Assembly: GCA_028015205.1 (NCBI GenBank)
Contig: CM051521.1
Coordinates: 108,414,513 to 108,478,512, forward strand
Reading direction: 5' to 3'
From: Mytilisepta virgata
Taxonomy: Eukaryota; Mollusca; Bivalvia; Mytilida; Mytilidae
Length of the DNA: 64,000 nt
The notes beneath the pieces were generated by a model. The model searched no databases and had not been told where the DNA came from. It worked only from the letters and a program-made list of their open reading frames with translations. Positions 1 to 11,200 of this stretch are shown piece after piece (the first letter of the stretch is position 1; the number at the start of each line of letters is the position of its first letter). Position numbers and translations under genes: made by a program.

Positions 1-1780
1 TTAAAGCAAAAGGTCATAACCCGTCAGAATGACTTTTACATTAAGATTTCTCAGAATCGATTAATAACACCATAGCAACAAATGAACAGGTTGAGATAGT
101 GTATGATATAACAATGAGGACTGAGGAGCAGCAGATTTAATAAATATGAAAATTTTCTTGATAATCATAAGAGAAACAGATTCATTATTCGATGATTATC
201 GGATTTATCAAATTGTAATAGTTAAATTATCAAATTTTGACTATCTTGATATATATAATAATTTAAAGATAATATTTAATTTTGGGATGCAATTCATTTT
301 ATTGGTATTTATATATGATGTGCAGCTTGTTCTAATAAATTAACTATGTATGAACAGTTTTTATGGATTGCAAATTAACTTGGTATATTACTTTTATTCT
401 TTTCAGATAATATTAGATATGACCTTGTTTATTTTGTATCAGCTTTAAAATTTACCAATGCTTTTGTTTACTAATAGTTCAGGCAAAGTCATCTCTGTGT
501 AGTAGCTTTTATTTTATATATCTTTTATTTTATGTATCTTTTATTCAGTATTGAAAGAGATAAATACTGATAAATTCAGAAATTAATGTGAGGTTTTTAT
601 TACTGCAAAAAATGTGACCAGACTTATATTTATAATAATTAAAATTTGCATTGTAATTTTCAATACTTACATATTGTAGTACAAAAAGAACATTTGTATT
701 AATTAATTGATCCCACAATATTGTCTATACACAAATATTTGCAAAAATAAGCCTCACCAAAACATTAAAGCTAGAAAATGAGATACTAAGATAGTTCTTT
801 TTAATATCTGGATAGTTTAGCATTTTATTTGACAAGAACATTAAGTGATTAAGATAGGCCATCCTCTGAGGTTATAGTTTTGTATCCACGTTTGTTCCTA
901 CAAACCCCTGACATCACTCATTCATACAATTAATACATGCAAGGCCAATTAAACTTAATATGTAAACTTTCATTCGCCATGATAAAGAAAAATGAGGCAT
1001 GTTGGAGGATAAATATTTTATTGTTATACCAGAAACAAGTCTTATTCCCACTTCAATAAGCAAATTACAACAGGAAGTCTACTAAAAACATAGTCAATTC
1101 AGTTTCCAAAAGTGGCAGAACAGATATGAAAAAATTCTTTCAAATAAGCTGAAATGAAAATCTATCAATTTTAATTGACCTAATATGGAGATAAGCAATC
1201 AAACAGAAAAAAGATCCATTGAAATTTGGGCATGCTTAAAGTGATATTGATTATAATGTTTTTAATATACTTGTCCTTACTGAAGTTTTTTGTTTCGTTT
1301 CAGTAATGAAGACTGTAGAAGAAATGGTGGCTGCCAAGTGCATTGTCATTGTATTTATTTTATATTAAATACATGTCAACAATGGACATTTATCTTCTAA
1401 TTTACAGGCAACAATATCATTGTCCCGATAAATTAATTTTTTTTGTTAATTAATGAATGAATTTTGCCAGATGACCTGAGGTCAAGTTTACACAAATTGT
1501 GTTGTTGAAAATTGTGAATTTTTTTTAAGTGCATAGACAGAATAAGTTTGTGTTTTATAGTCAAACTATCAAATGGCATCAGTCAGCTACTATATGTAAA
1601 GTTTTTTCTTCATTTACAAATGAAATCACTAACAAGAAATCAGATTGTGTCAAGCAAAAGAAAAAGATGCAAAGCATAGCATGTTTTAGTAATAATCCAT
1701 TTCATTGAACACTCAAACCAAAGCTATGTATTTTCTTCCTCAGATCACAAATCAGCTTCATAATGTTGAGTGGAAGCAAT
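1..1780. other. AT-rich non-coding stretch
   Basis: No gene that I can support. The sequence is AT-rich with scattered short open frames and no recognisable protein motif. One short cysteine-rich open stretch follows a good splice-acceptor-like site near 1303; it is discussed under findings, not called as an exon. Confidence 0.5.
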
Positions 1781-1783
1781 TTT

Positions 1784-2575
1784 TATACGACCGCAAAATT
1801 GTATTGGTATGACATTGGCGTCGTCGTCATCGTCGTCCGAAGACATTTGGTTTTCGCACTATAACTTTAGTATAAGTTAATAGAAATCTATGAAATTTAA
1901 ACACAAGGTTTATGACCACAAAAGGAAGGTTGGGATTGATTTTGGGAGTTTTGGTCCCAACAGTTTAAGAATTAGGGGCCAAAAAAGGGCCCAATAAGCA
2001 TTTTTGGTTATTATCTTGGTGCAAGGGAGGTAATCCAAACACATTTAAAGTAAAATGTTGTGTATGATTCGATTACCTCCCTTACAAGTCGTAAATTATG
2101 TATAAAGAAATGGGGGGGGGGGAGCAATTTTTTTCTCATTTCAGATTTCAGAAATTAAAAAAAAAATTTCAATTTTTTTTTTGTGCAAAAAAAGGGCGGG
2201 GGTTTCAATAATTTTTTTTTGTTTTTTGGGGTTTTTTTTTGGGGGGGGGGGTCAATGTGCAACTTCATAGTGTATTGCACAAAAGCAAAAAAAGGGGTAA
2301 ATTTTTTTTTTTGGGGGGGGGGGGGGGAGGGGGGCAATTCGCCACAACATATTGTATTGCACAAAAAGCAAAAAATTGAATATAAATTCAAATCATATGA
2401 CCAATTCTAAGTTCTTTGATTACAGTTATTCTGTGTCAGAAACCTATTATGTGTCAAATATTTAATTACAATCCAAATTCAGACCTGTATCAAGTGCGAA
2501 TATTGTGTCAATTTTTGCCCCAATTGTTCAGGGTTGGAGCTCTGCGGTCGTATCCAGCTGCGAAGCAATTTATTG
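1784..2575 (+). mobile_element. Non-autonomous transposon, 'ATACGACCGC' family, copy A
   Basis: The copy begins near 1784 with ATACGACCGCAAAATT, followed by a GTCGTCGTC-rich stretch and then a segment shared with 38590-39160 in inverted orientation (the text around 'AAACACAAGGTTTATGACC'). It ends near 2560 with a second ACGACCGC-type word (GCGGTCGTATCCAGCTGCG), matched on the opposite strand at 37018-37040. No coding capacity is visible. The middle contains long G and T homopolymers. Family assignment rests on the second copy in this window and on my memory of bivalve repeats; exact ends are uncertain. Confidence 0.6.
2109..2340. repeat. Poly-G / poly-T low-complexity tract
   Basis: Several runs of 9-13 G alternate with runs of 8-11 T or A inside copy A. 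The same internal segment occurs as poly-C in the inverted copy at 37440-37730, so it belongs to the element. Open frames crossing it (Phe/Gly-rich on one strand, Pro/Lys-rich on the other) are composition artefacts. Run lengths may be unreliable in the assembly. Confidence 0.8.
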
Positions 2576-3179
2576 GATCTGTCATGCAGCCACTTCCTGT
2601 TTGCCAATAGTTAGATACAACAATACTAGAAACAATAGAAAAAATTTTCGTGAAAGTCTTCTTGGCTTCTACAAAAGGGAAGAGTTTTATATTTTGTCTG
2701 CAGCTTGATAATGTTAAGTTGTAGGGTGTAAGCAATTTTTGGATCTGTCGTGCAGCCACATCCTGTTTGCCGATCAATGAATTGCATGCTGCGACGTCGG
2801 GTTTGGTCATGTTTTCAACTATTAACTGGATTTTTTTTGTCTTGCAATTTACAAAAATGTATAGCAGGAATAATCTTATGCTACTCCTTGTTGTCCATTG
2901 ATCTTGACATTTTCACCTAAACTTGGCAAAAAGAATCATTAGATCTTATTTAAATACAAGGATATGAGGTATCGTGTCAATGAGACCGTATCCATTTGAA
3001 GTGAAGGAAAGATAATATCTAGGATTTATTGATCTTCAATGGGTATCAGACATATCAGGAATAAATGTCTCAAAGTGAGTGCATATTAACTACCCTGGTT
3101 TGGAGATTTACTACTAAGTTCTAAAAAATAAATCATCTACTCTTTGATTGGCTGAACTTTGAACAACTTCTCAAGAACA

Positions 3180-5537
3180 ATATACCTGATTGAACCCAGA
3201 CTTTACAAATATGTTTGCATAACAGACAACACAACTTGCTACTTTTGTGCCAGTTGGATATCAAAGATGGCTTGGTTTAACATAGGACCATATGGGAAAA
3301 TTCATTTAAAAAATTGAACCAGACTTGGCAGTAATGGTCCTTTGTCCTTTTTCAGAATTTTGTCTGATGATAGGAATCTCACCAAGATGGGTGCCACGGC
3401 CAAACATAGTTTTTACATAGAACCTTATGGGAAAATTCATTTAAAAATCTTGTCAGAATCCACTATGCCAATTGGCACCAGACTTGGCTGCAACGTTTAT
3501 TGGATGTTTTCTTTCAGAAATGATGACCCAGACTGTCAACCAAGATGGCCACCACAGCTAAACTGAGTTCAACTTCTCTGAAACCACTAGGTCAACTGAG
3601 ACCAAACTGTGGTAGAATTAGTTTTAGGTGATTCCCTTTCAAAATTGTCTGATAACCTGGATTGCCAAACAAAATGGCCACCATAGCTGATCTCCAGGAC
3701 TAATCAAGACAGTGAAATTGAGATTTAAGTCACCAATTTCTTTTTTAAATGCCTTAAGTCGTCAGCTTGGCAGCAGTCGTCAGGGCAAAGAGAAGTTGCA
3801 ATAAATTTTGGCAAAGGGAAACAACTCTCTCGTTCTCTGCGACTATTAAAACTAAATGGCACTTGTCAAAAGATTTGTTCTTTCATTTTGTTGCTTCAGT
3901 TTTAAAACATTCTGATGAAGCCATGTGATTTACAATATTTACATTGACTTGATTTCATAAGAATATTTAAATTGAGATAATTTCACGGTCTTCTGTCCAA
4001 TAGCTAAAGCCTACATTATACCCTGGCCAATCTTAGTTAGGACTTGTGGAAAATTCACTTGTAGATCTTGTCCTAAAACTACAAATCCAAATTGAACCCA
4101 AACTTTGGCAGCAGTTGTGTTTATGTTGTTCCAAAATTGTCTGATGGGGAAAATGTTTTAATAATCTTTTCCTCTGAAACCTCTGGGCCAATGGAGTCCA
4201 ACTGTGAAAGAATAGGCCTTAAGTGATTCTGTATCAAAAGCGTCTATGATGGACCCAGAGCACCAACCATGGCAGCCATAACCATCATGTATCCATGGGA
4301 AAATTCTTGTCCAAACTCTAACGTTATATAACAACCATTCAAATTTTCAGTTCTGCTGAAGGGTGAGCAAGGTTAATCCAGTTGAGCCAGACGGGCTCTT
4401 AGTTTATTTCCATGGTCATCTTAACTTGTGGATACATATGAAAGTGGTAATATCCTCGTGTCCAGAATTGACTATAGAAATTGATTTCAATGTAATGTGT
4501 GATGCTTTTAACTGAACATTGGCAATGAAAGTTGTGCACAGTAACAAGGAACCCAGATAAACATTAAACCACCTATGAGTAAGGATACCCAATATTACAA
4601 AAACATGGAACATAATAGAGCAACATGAATTCCAAAGGCCACGTGAGCTTTTGTCATCACTTGGCGTCTGTCCGTTGTGCATTAACTTTTCACATTTTAA
4701 TCTTCTCTGAAACCACTGGGCCAAATGAAATTAAATTTGGCAGGAAGCATCTATGTAAGGTCCTTTATAAAAATTGCTCATTTCGCCCGATCAGACAACA
4801 AACATGGCTGCCATGGGCAATTTTTGTTTCTGATTGGCTGAGTTTTCAAAAATCATCTCTGAAACTGCTGGGCCAAATGGAACAAAACTTGACAGAAAGC
4901 ATATATGGGAGGTCCTTATAAATTTCCTCATATCGGACTACAAATATGGCTGCCATGTTTCTGATTGGTTGATATAAAAAAATCTCTGAAGAAACTTCTT
5001 GGCCAAATAAAATGAAACTTGACAGAAAGCATCTATGGGAGGTTCTTTAGTTTCCTCAAATAAGGAAACTTAGTAAAGAACCTTCCATATATGCTTTCTG
5101 TCAAGTTTTGTTCCATTTGGCGAAGCAATTTCAGAGATTTTTTTATATCAACAAATCAAAACCAGAACTGCCCATGGCGGCCATATTTGTAGTCTGATCG
5201 GGACGAAATAAGAAAATTTTATAAAGGACCTCACATATATGCTTCCTGTCAAGTTTTGTTCCATTTGGCCCAGAAGAGATTTTTGAAATCTCGAGCAATC
5301 GAACAACAGTTGCCCATGGCGGCCGTGTTTGTTTGATCGGGACGAAAAGAGCAATCTTTATAAAGGACCTTACATAGATGCTTCCTGTCAAATTTAATTC
5401 CATTTGGCCCAGTGGTTTCAGAAGAGAAGATTAAAATGTGAAAAGTTAACGGAGGACAGACGCAAAGTGATGACAAAAGCTCGCATGGCCTTTGGCCAGG
5501 TGAGTGATACAGGCTTAGCCCTCTGAGCCTCTAGTCT
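3180..5537 (-). mobile_element. Non-autonomous transposon, 'AGAGGCTC' family, minus orientation
   Basis: The right end reads, on the minus strand, GACTAGAGGCTCAGAGGG then CCTGTATCACTCACCTGG. This matches the left ends of the elements at 8261 and 36836. The body holds diverged tandem units (for example 'ACATAGGACCATATGGGAAAA' at 3280 and 'ACATAGAACCTTATGGGAAAA' at 3413) that pair in inverted sense with units at 39173-40100. No coding capacity is seen. The left boundary is a guess. Confidence 0.5.
4638..5505. repeat. Long fold-back inverted repeat (two arms of about 420-440 bp)
   Basis: The left arm starts GGCCACGTGAGCTTTTGTCA at 4638. The right arm ends near 5505 with the reverse complement of GGCCATGCGAGCTTTTGTCA. 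Pairing continues inward through 'CTGAAACCACTGGGCCAAATG', 'AAGCATCTATGTAAGGTCC', 'ATGGCTGCCATGGGCAA' and 'CTTGACAGAAAGCAT' to a centre near 5050-5060 (TTTCCTCAAATAAGGAAA). Arms are diverged by scattered substitutions and small indels. A transcript across this region could form a very long hairpin. Confidence 0.88.
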
Positions 5538-6387
5538 TTTTACTTTTCACCCATCCTCAAAGCTAAAGGGACTATGAATTTATTTATTTTCATTTCTTGA
5601 TGATAATTCATGTTTGCTTTGCCTGTTTAGAATTAAACACAGATGGAAGTAGAAGGACCCAATTGATTGTGGTCCAAAATAAGGTAACCTAGTACCAGGG
5701 CATTGAAAAATTATTTCTTGATGTATTGCAGTTTCCTTGCCCAATAAAGATGAAATTTGTACCGAGTGAAAGGAAATTTCTACAGATGAATGGAATATTC
5801 TATAACTATGGTCAATGAAACCCAAGTATACAATATAGGCCTTGTCTAAATGCAGGAGAGGTTCAATTATAGAGAAATTTGACAAATGTAAACTGAACAA
5901 CAAAAACAATAACACATGTTTAACTATGTAAACAACTGAACATTCATGGTGAAGTTTAGCCTAATGTTTATTAACGATGAACCGTTCTATTTTCCAATGA
6001 TCTTCTCATTCCAGGTGACACAAAATCTAATGGAGTCTTTTCATCCTGAAAGTAAAAACACACAAACTGACAAAATTCTCAATAGTTTAACAATATATTA
6101 TCAAAAAAAGATATACCTGCTAATAGTCTGTCCACAACTACCAAAATTAAATTCTACCGGTGTTTATCATAAAAGGTTTGTATTAGCAAGTGCTTTTTAC
6201 TGTTGTCAGTTTGACTGCTGTACAAGGTAATACCTTGCAGTAAATTAATTCAGAAGTGTGGATGGTAAAAAGCACATGCTATACAAAGCCTTGTATTGTA
6301 ATTGTCACTGCCTTCTATTAACTTTTGGATACCTTGCTCATCTTTGGTTTAATATTTTTTTGTCTCGCCTATATGTACTTTCCCATA
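5538..6387. other. Intergenic, no gene seen
   Basis: Open frames of 90-110 codons occur on both strands (5580-5915 minus, 5946-6230 plus), but neither has a recognisable domain, clear splice context or similarity known to me. I treat the stretch as non-coding. Confidence 0.45.
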
Positions 6388-6549
6388 ATATTTGTTCCAC
6401 AGAACTTTTAGCATATAACTAAATTTCCATTGGGAACTTTCCTTATATAATATTTTATCCAATGCTATAAGAAAATTTCCTTAATTACATAAAGAAAGTT
6501 CCAAATGGGACTTTTGTTATATATGCTAAAAGTTCTTTGGAACAAATAT
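6388..6549. repeat. Small fold-back element (about 162 bp)
   Basis: The left arm begins ATATTTGTTCCACAGAACTT and continues TTAGCATATA. The right arm ends with the reverse complement of ATATTTGTTCCAAAGAACTT. Arms of roughly 60-70 bp pair with scattered mismatches, including 'CCATTGGGAACTTTCC' against 'GGAAAGTTCCAAATGG'-like sequence. It is probably a miniature inverted-repeat element; no target-site duplication was identified. Confidence 0.75.
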
Positions 6550-7419
6550 CATGGACAATGTTTTGACATTTTCCACCAGTATAAAACTTCGAATTGGGAG
6601 TTCCGGGAATACTGGTTATATTATAAATTTTCCAGGAATAGAAGAAGATGATTTTATTAGCCAATTAATGGGCCCATGGAGGGCATAGTTACAGTACATA
6701 TATAAAACAAACATGTATGACAAATGTATGGTATATAATATATTTAATATACGATCAAAGTTCTAGAATTTATATTATAATATCCAAAATTATTTCTAGC
6801 TACAAATGTATGCAAGTAAATTTCCAATAATAAAGTATCTATAGTCCGATATAAACAAATCTGCAGTTTTCTACAGGATATTTTCTACTGTGGCTGAAAG
6901 TTGACTAATGCAACTCCCTGAAATTTCAAGACAGCCATAATATTGAACACATCCACATGTATGTTACATATTGAGTTTCAATTCATTTGGCAAAGGATTT
7001 TTTGAGGGATTTTCACAAATTTACCTAACTATTTCCCATGCAGCCATGCAAGTTTTCTGACTGGGATTCAAAGTTTTATAAAGATCCAAGTTTTGGTTAA
7101 TGGTACATATCGGAAATAAGCATCATGCACAACATAACTATTTATCATCATACCAGAAGAAATAATACAAATATTACAGATATTGCGATATCTTATACCA
7201 AGTTTCAGTTCCTTTCCCCATGTGTTCTGAAGGAAGATTTGACCAATTGGGAACTCTTTCTGCTTTGTGACCAAGACAAATTATGCAAAGTAAACGGCCT
7301 TTTCAATGACCAAATTTTTTAAAATATGAAATAAAGAATTACCAATCATGGTATTAAACTGCATTAATTGTGCAAAGTTTATAATGATTTCTTAATGCAT
7401 GTGTATTATGTTCAAATCT

Positions 7420-8120
7420 GCCTGTAAACTGATGAAACAGGCTTGCAATACTGTTAAATTGCTGAAAGAGGTAAGCCATAGTTGAATGATGAAACTGGCT
7501 TGCCATACTTAAATCTGCCTGTATACTACTGAAATGCGCTTACAATACTGTAAACTGCTGAAACAGGTAAGCCATACTTAAATCTGCCTGTAAACATGAA
7601 ACGGCTTGCAATACTGTAACCTGCTGAAACAGGCTTGCAATACTGGTAACGGCTGAAACAGGTTTGCAATACTGTAAACTGTTGAAACTGATAAGCCATA
7701 TTTAAATTTGCAATATTGTAAACTGCTGAAACAGGTAAGCCATACTTAAATCTGCGTGTATACTGATTAAACAGGCATGCCATATTTAAATATGCCTGTA
7801 AACTGATGAAACAGGCTTGCAATACTGTAAACTGCTGAAATAGGTGCAGCATAGTCAAAACTGGCTGAACTGATGAAACATCTTATCTATAGATAAATCT
7901 ATCTGTAGATGTGTGCATTACTCAAATATGCATGTAATCCGATAAAATAGGTTTGCTATATTTAAATCTCCCTGTAAACTTATGAAAAAGGTGCCAATAA
8001 TTTTAAATCTGTAAACTGTCGCAGGAAACAGGCCTGTCATTTAAATCCGCCTGTAAACTAATGAAACAGGTGGTCATACTCCTATTTAAATCTGCCGGTA
8101 AACTGATGAACAGGTTTGCC
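7420..8120. repeat. Degenerate tandem repeat, 'AAACTGATGAAACAGG' units
   Basis: The words 'CTGCCTGTAAACTGATGAAA', 'CAGGCTTGCAATACTGTAAA' and 'GGTAAGCCATACTTAAAT' recur about a dozen times, in varying order, at spacings of roughly 38-60 bp. The array is diverged and has no coding frame: the open frame at 7526-7858 minus simply reads through it. It lies just downstream of the tentative PSMD10 3' end. Confidence 0.75.
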
Positions 8121-8160
8121 ATACTTACGAGTGATCTTTCAGGATTAAAAGCCTAAAACT

Positions 8161-8202
8161 TTATTGAAGAAGTTCAGCAATAAGATATTGTTCACTTGTT
8201 TT
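8161..8202 (-). CDS. PSMD10: PSMD10 exon 6, tentative terminal exon
   Basis: After acceptor-like AATACAG the frame that continues exon 5 reads KTSEQYLIAELLQ and stops (TAA at 8163-8161). An AATAAA overlaps the stop codon (8165-8160). Removing the transposon at 8261-9866 would leave this exon only about 100 bp from exon 5. Against it: the acceptor has a poor pyrimidine tract, the tail is about ten residues shorter than usual, and similarity to the gankyrin tail is slight. An exon elsewhere downstream is possible. Confidence 0.35.
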   Translation of the reverse strand, partial: KTSEQYLIAELLQ

Positions 8203-11200
8203 CTGTATTGTTACAGTTACTTGGGATAACTTCTAAATAACTCCATCCAAATTTACCAATAACAAGAGGCTCACCAGAGCCTGTATCGCTCACCTGGAGT
8301 CTGGTTTTCATTGGACAATTAATCAACTATTTGACCAAGTTTGCTGCAATTGGTTCAATTGTTCAGGGAAAATTTGTTGAAGATTTATTTTTCATAAGTT
8401 TTAATGTTAAAATATGTTCCCTGATGGTGGTAGTCCTGGCAGGATGTTGACAAAATTGACCAGGAATAAGGGTGAACCTTAAATAAATGTAACAGAACCC
8501 GACCTCAAATTACACAAACCAATAACTCCTAAATAGAATTTGGGATTCCCTTCAAAATTGCAGCGTAGGTAGATCTAAACATGGCAAACATTTTTCAATT
8601 TATATTTCACTTCTATCTCAAATAGTTTTGGAGATAAATGCAAAAATGTTAAAATTTTGAAATTTGACAAAAAAGGGCAATAACTCCTAAATGGGTTTTG
8701 GGATTTCCTTTAAAATTTCAGGGTATGTAGATCTCAAAATGGCAAACATTTTTCAAATTTACATTTCACTTTTATCTCAAATAGTTTTGGAGATAAATGA
8801 CGAAAAATGTTAAATTATGAAAATTTGATGAAAAAGGGCAATAACTCCTAAATGGGTTTTAGGATTTCCTTCAAAATTTCAGGATAAGTAGATCTTGTCA
8901 TGCTGATCAATTTTATCCCATGTCAGATTTTTGATATCTGTAACGGTTTTTAAGTTATAAGCCAAAAACAACACATGCACCCCTATATTCTATTTTTAGC
9001 TACGACAGCCATGTTTTATGTCAGATCAAAATAAAATAAATTGAAGATTGTTTGTAGAGGAAATGTCATAGATCATTCCTATTAAGTTTCAAACCAATCG
9101 GCCAAGCGGTTTCAGAGGAGATTTTTTAATAAAAAAATTTTGAAAATTTGACGAAAAAAGGGCAACAACTCCTAAATGGGTTTTGGAATTTCCTTCAAAA
9201 TTTCAGGGTAGGTAGATCTTGTCATGCTGATCAATTTTACCCTAGTCAGATTTTCGATATCTGTAACGGTTTTTGAGTTATTAGCAAAAAACATCAATTT
9301 ACCCCTATGTTCTATTTTTAGTAACAGTGGCCATGTTTTTCGACGAATCAAAAATCCCCACATCAGTTCTATGCAGGGTACCCCAAGGAACATTCATACC
9401 AAGTTTGGTTCTAATTAGTCAAGTAGTTTCAGAGGAGAAGATTTTTGAAATAATAACATAAAAAAAAGCCAAAAATGGCAAAAAAGGGCAATTACTCTAA
9501 CATCAGTTGACAGATTTTCACGAAAATCATCATACAGGTAGCTCTCATCATGCTGAACACTTTCAACCTGCCAGAATTTGCCATAATATAATGATTTTTG
9601 AGATATTTGCGAAAAACTGTTGTCTGACCCCTATGTTCTATTTTTAGTAACAGCGGCCATGTTTTTCAACGGATCAAAAATCCCCACATCAGTTCTATGC
9701 AGGATACCCCAAAGAACATTCATACCAAGTATGGTTCCAATTGGTCAAGTAGTTTCAGAGGAGAAGAGTTTTGAAAAATTGTTAACGACGACGACGGACG
9801 ACGACGGACGACGTGGACGCCAAGTGATGGCAATAGCTCACATGGCCTTCGGCCAGGTGAGCTAAAAACATGCCTAGTATTAAATTATTGTAAATGAAAT
9901 ATAAATAGCTAACCTTATTAAGTGCAGCAATGTCCGCACCATGATCTACCAATAACAATGCAACTTCAGCTCGTTCTTCTTCACATGCCCAATGTCTATT
10001 CAAAATAGATAATTCAACAATTGGCTTTCTTTCAAATGTTGGCTTCTGTCAAGTTCTGACATGAATCAGAAATATGAATGCAGCAATGAATTTAATTGAC
10101 TGAGTTCTAACAGGTTGATATCTTTTTTACTGTCACAAAAGAAGTACAGTCAAACCTACCATAGTGACCACCTCTATTAAGCAACAACCTCTAATGAGAC
10201 CTTAATTTTTACTTCCCTGTGTAGTGTGTTTCATAAGCTGTATTTATACACAACACTAATGTTACCTTAATATGCTTTTCCTTGGGAGATTACTAAAACA
10301 ACTTTTGCTGGTATAAGCACATGGAAATACAGATAAGTGGTATTTCAACAGACATTGTTTTTTCGCTCATCATTAAAACCAACACATTGATACCCAATAT
10401 CCTTCATTTCTATTAAATGACCAACAGCTGTAATGTTTGATAATGGAGAAAACTACTTTTGCAAACATTTAACAATTTTGTCTTTAACATGAAAATGTAA
10501 CAAAATGTTAATTACACTTTATGGATTTTTTTTAAAATATGAAAACATTTGTCATTAAAATATTCTAGCAAATTGCAAAATGTTTCAGCTGAATTATTTT
10601 AGAGTGATCAGCTGATGTAGAGAAAACAAACTAACAATGGTGTGCTATTCCGTGAATCTCTGAAATTGACATCAATATTGTATTGTAGTAACAATTTAAC
10701 CAGCTTCACATGGCCTTTGGATGCTGCTCTGTGAAGCGGTGTATTATTATACTGGTCTGCAGTATCTGGGTCAGCACCATGTTGTAACAAAAGCTCTGCT
10801 ATCTGAAAATAAGATTTAAAAAAGTACATTGTAGGATACCTGTATTTGTCTGCAATAATCAGCAAGAGCTTGGCAACTGTATTTCCATCCCAATAGTTTT
10901 ACACACCCTCAACCCTAAACCCCTTGTCATTTAAAAATATATGAAAATCACGATCTCTGATGTCTTCCCTCTCCAAAATTTTTCTCTTTTACAGTTCAAT
11001 TTGGTCAGCTTTCATAAGAATAAAAGTTATTCAATTTTGATTTTAATAAATGCATTTTACACATCCTCCAGTTCAGTATCATCAGAACCAGTTTTTATGG
11101 GTGGAGAAACAGGAATACTCATAGAGACCCTATTACCTTCTGCACTGCTTTAATATCAATTTATAAGTGAGAACACACCTAGCTAGAGTTGTAAACTAAC

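Noticed and set aside
2155..2410. Open frames on both strands over the poly-G region
   Set aside because: Low-complexity Gly/Phe and Pro/Lys translations caused by homopolymers in a transposon.
5580..5915. 111-codon minus-strand open frame
   Set aside because: No recognisable motif, no homology known to me, and AT-rich composition; probably chance.
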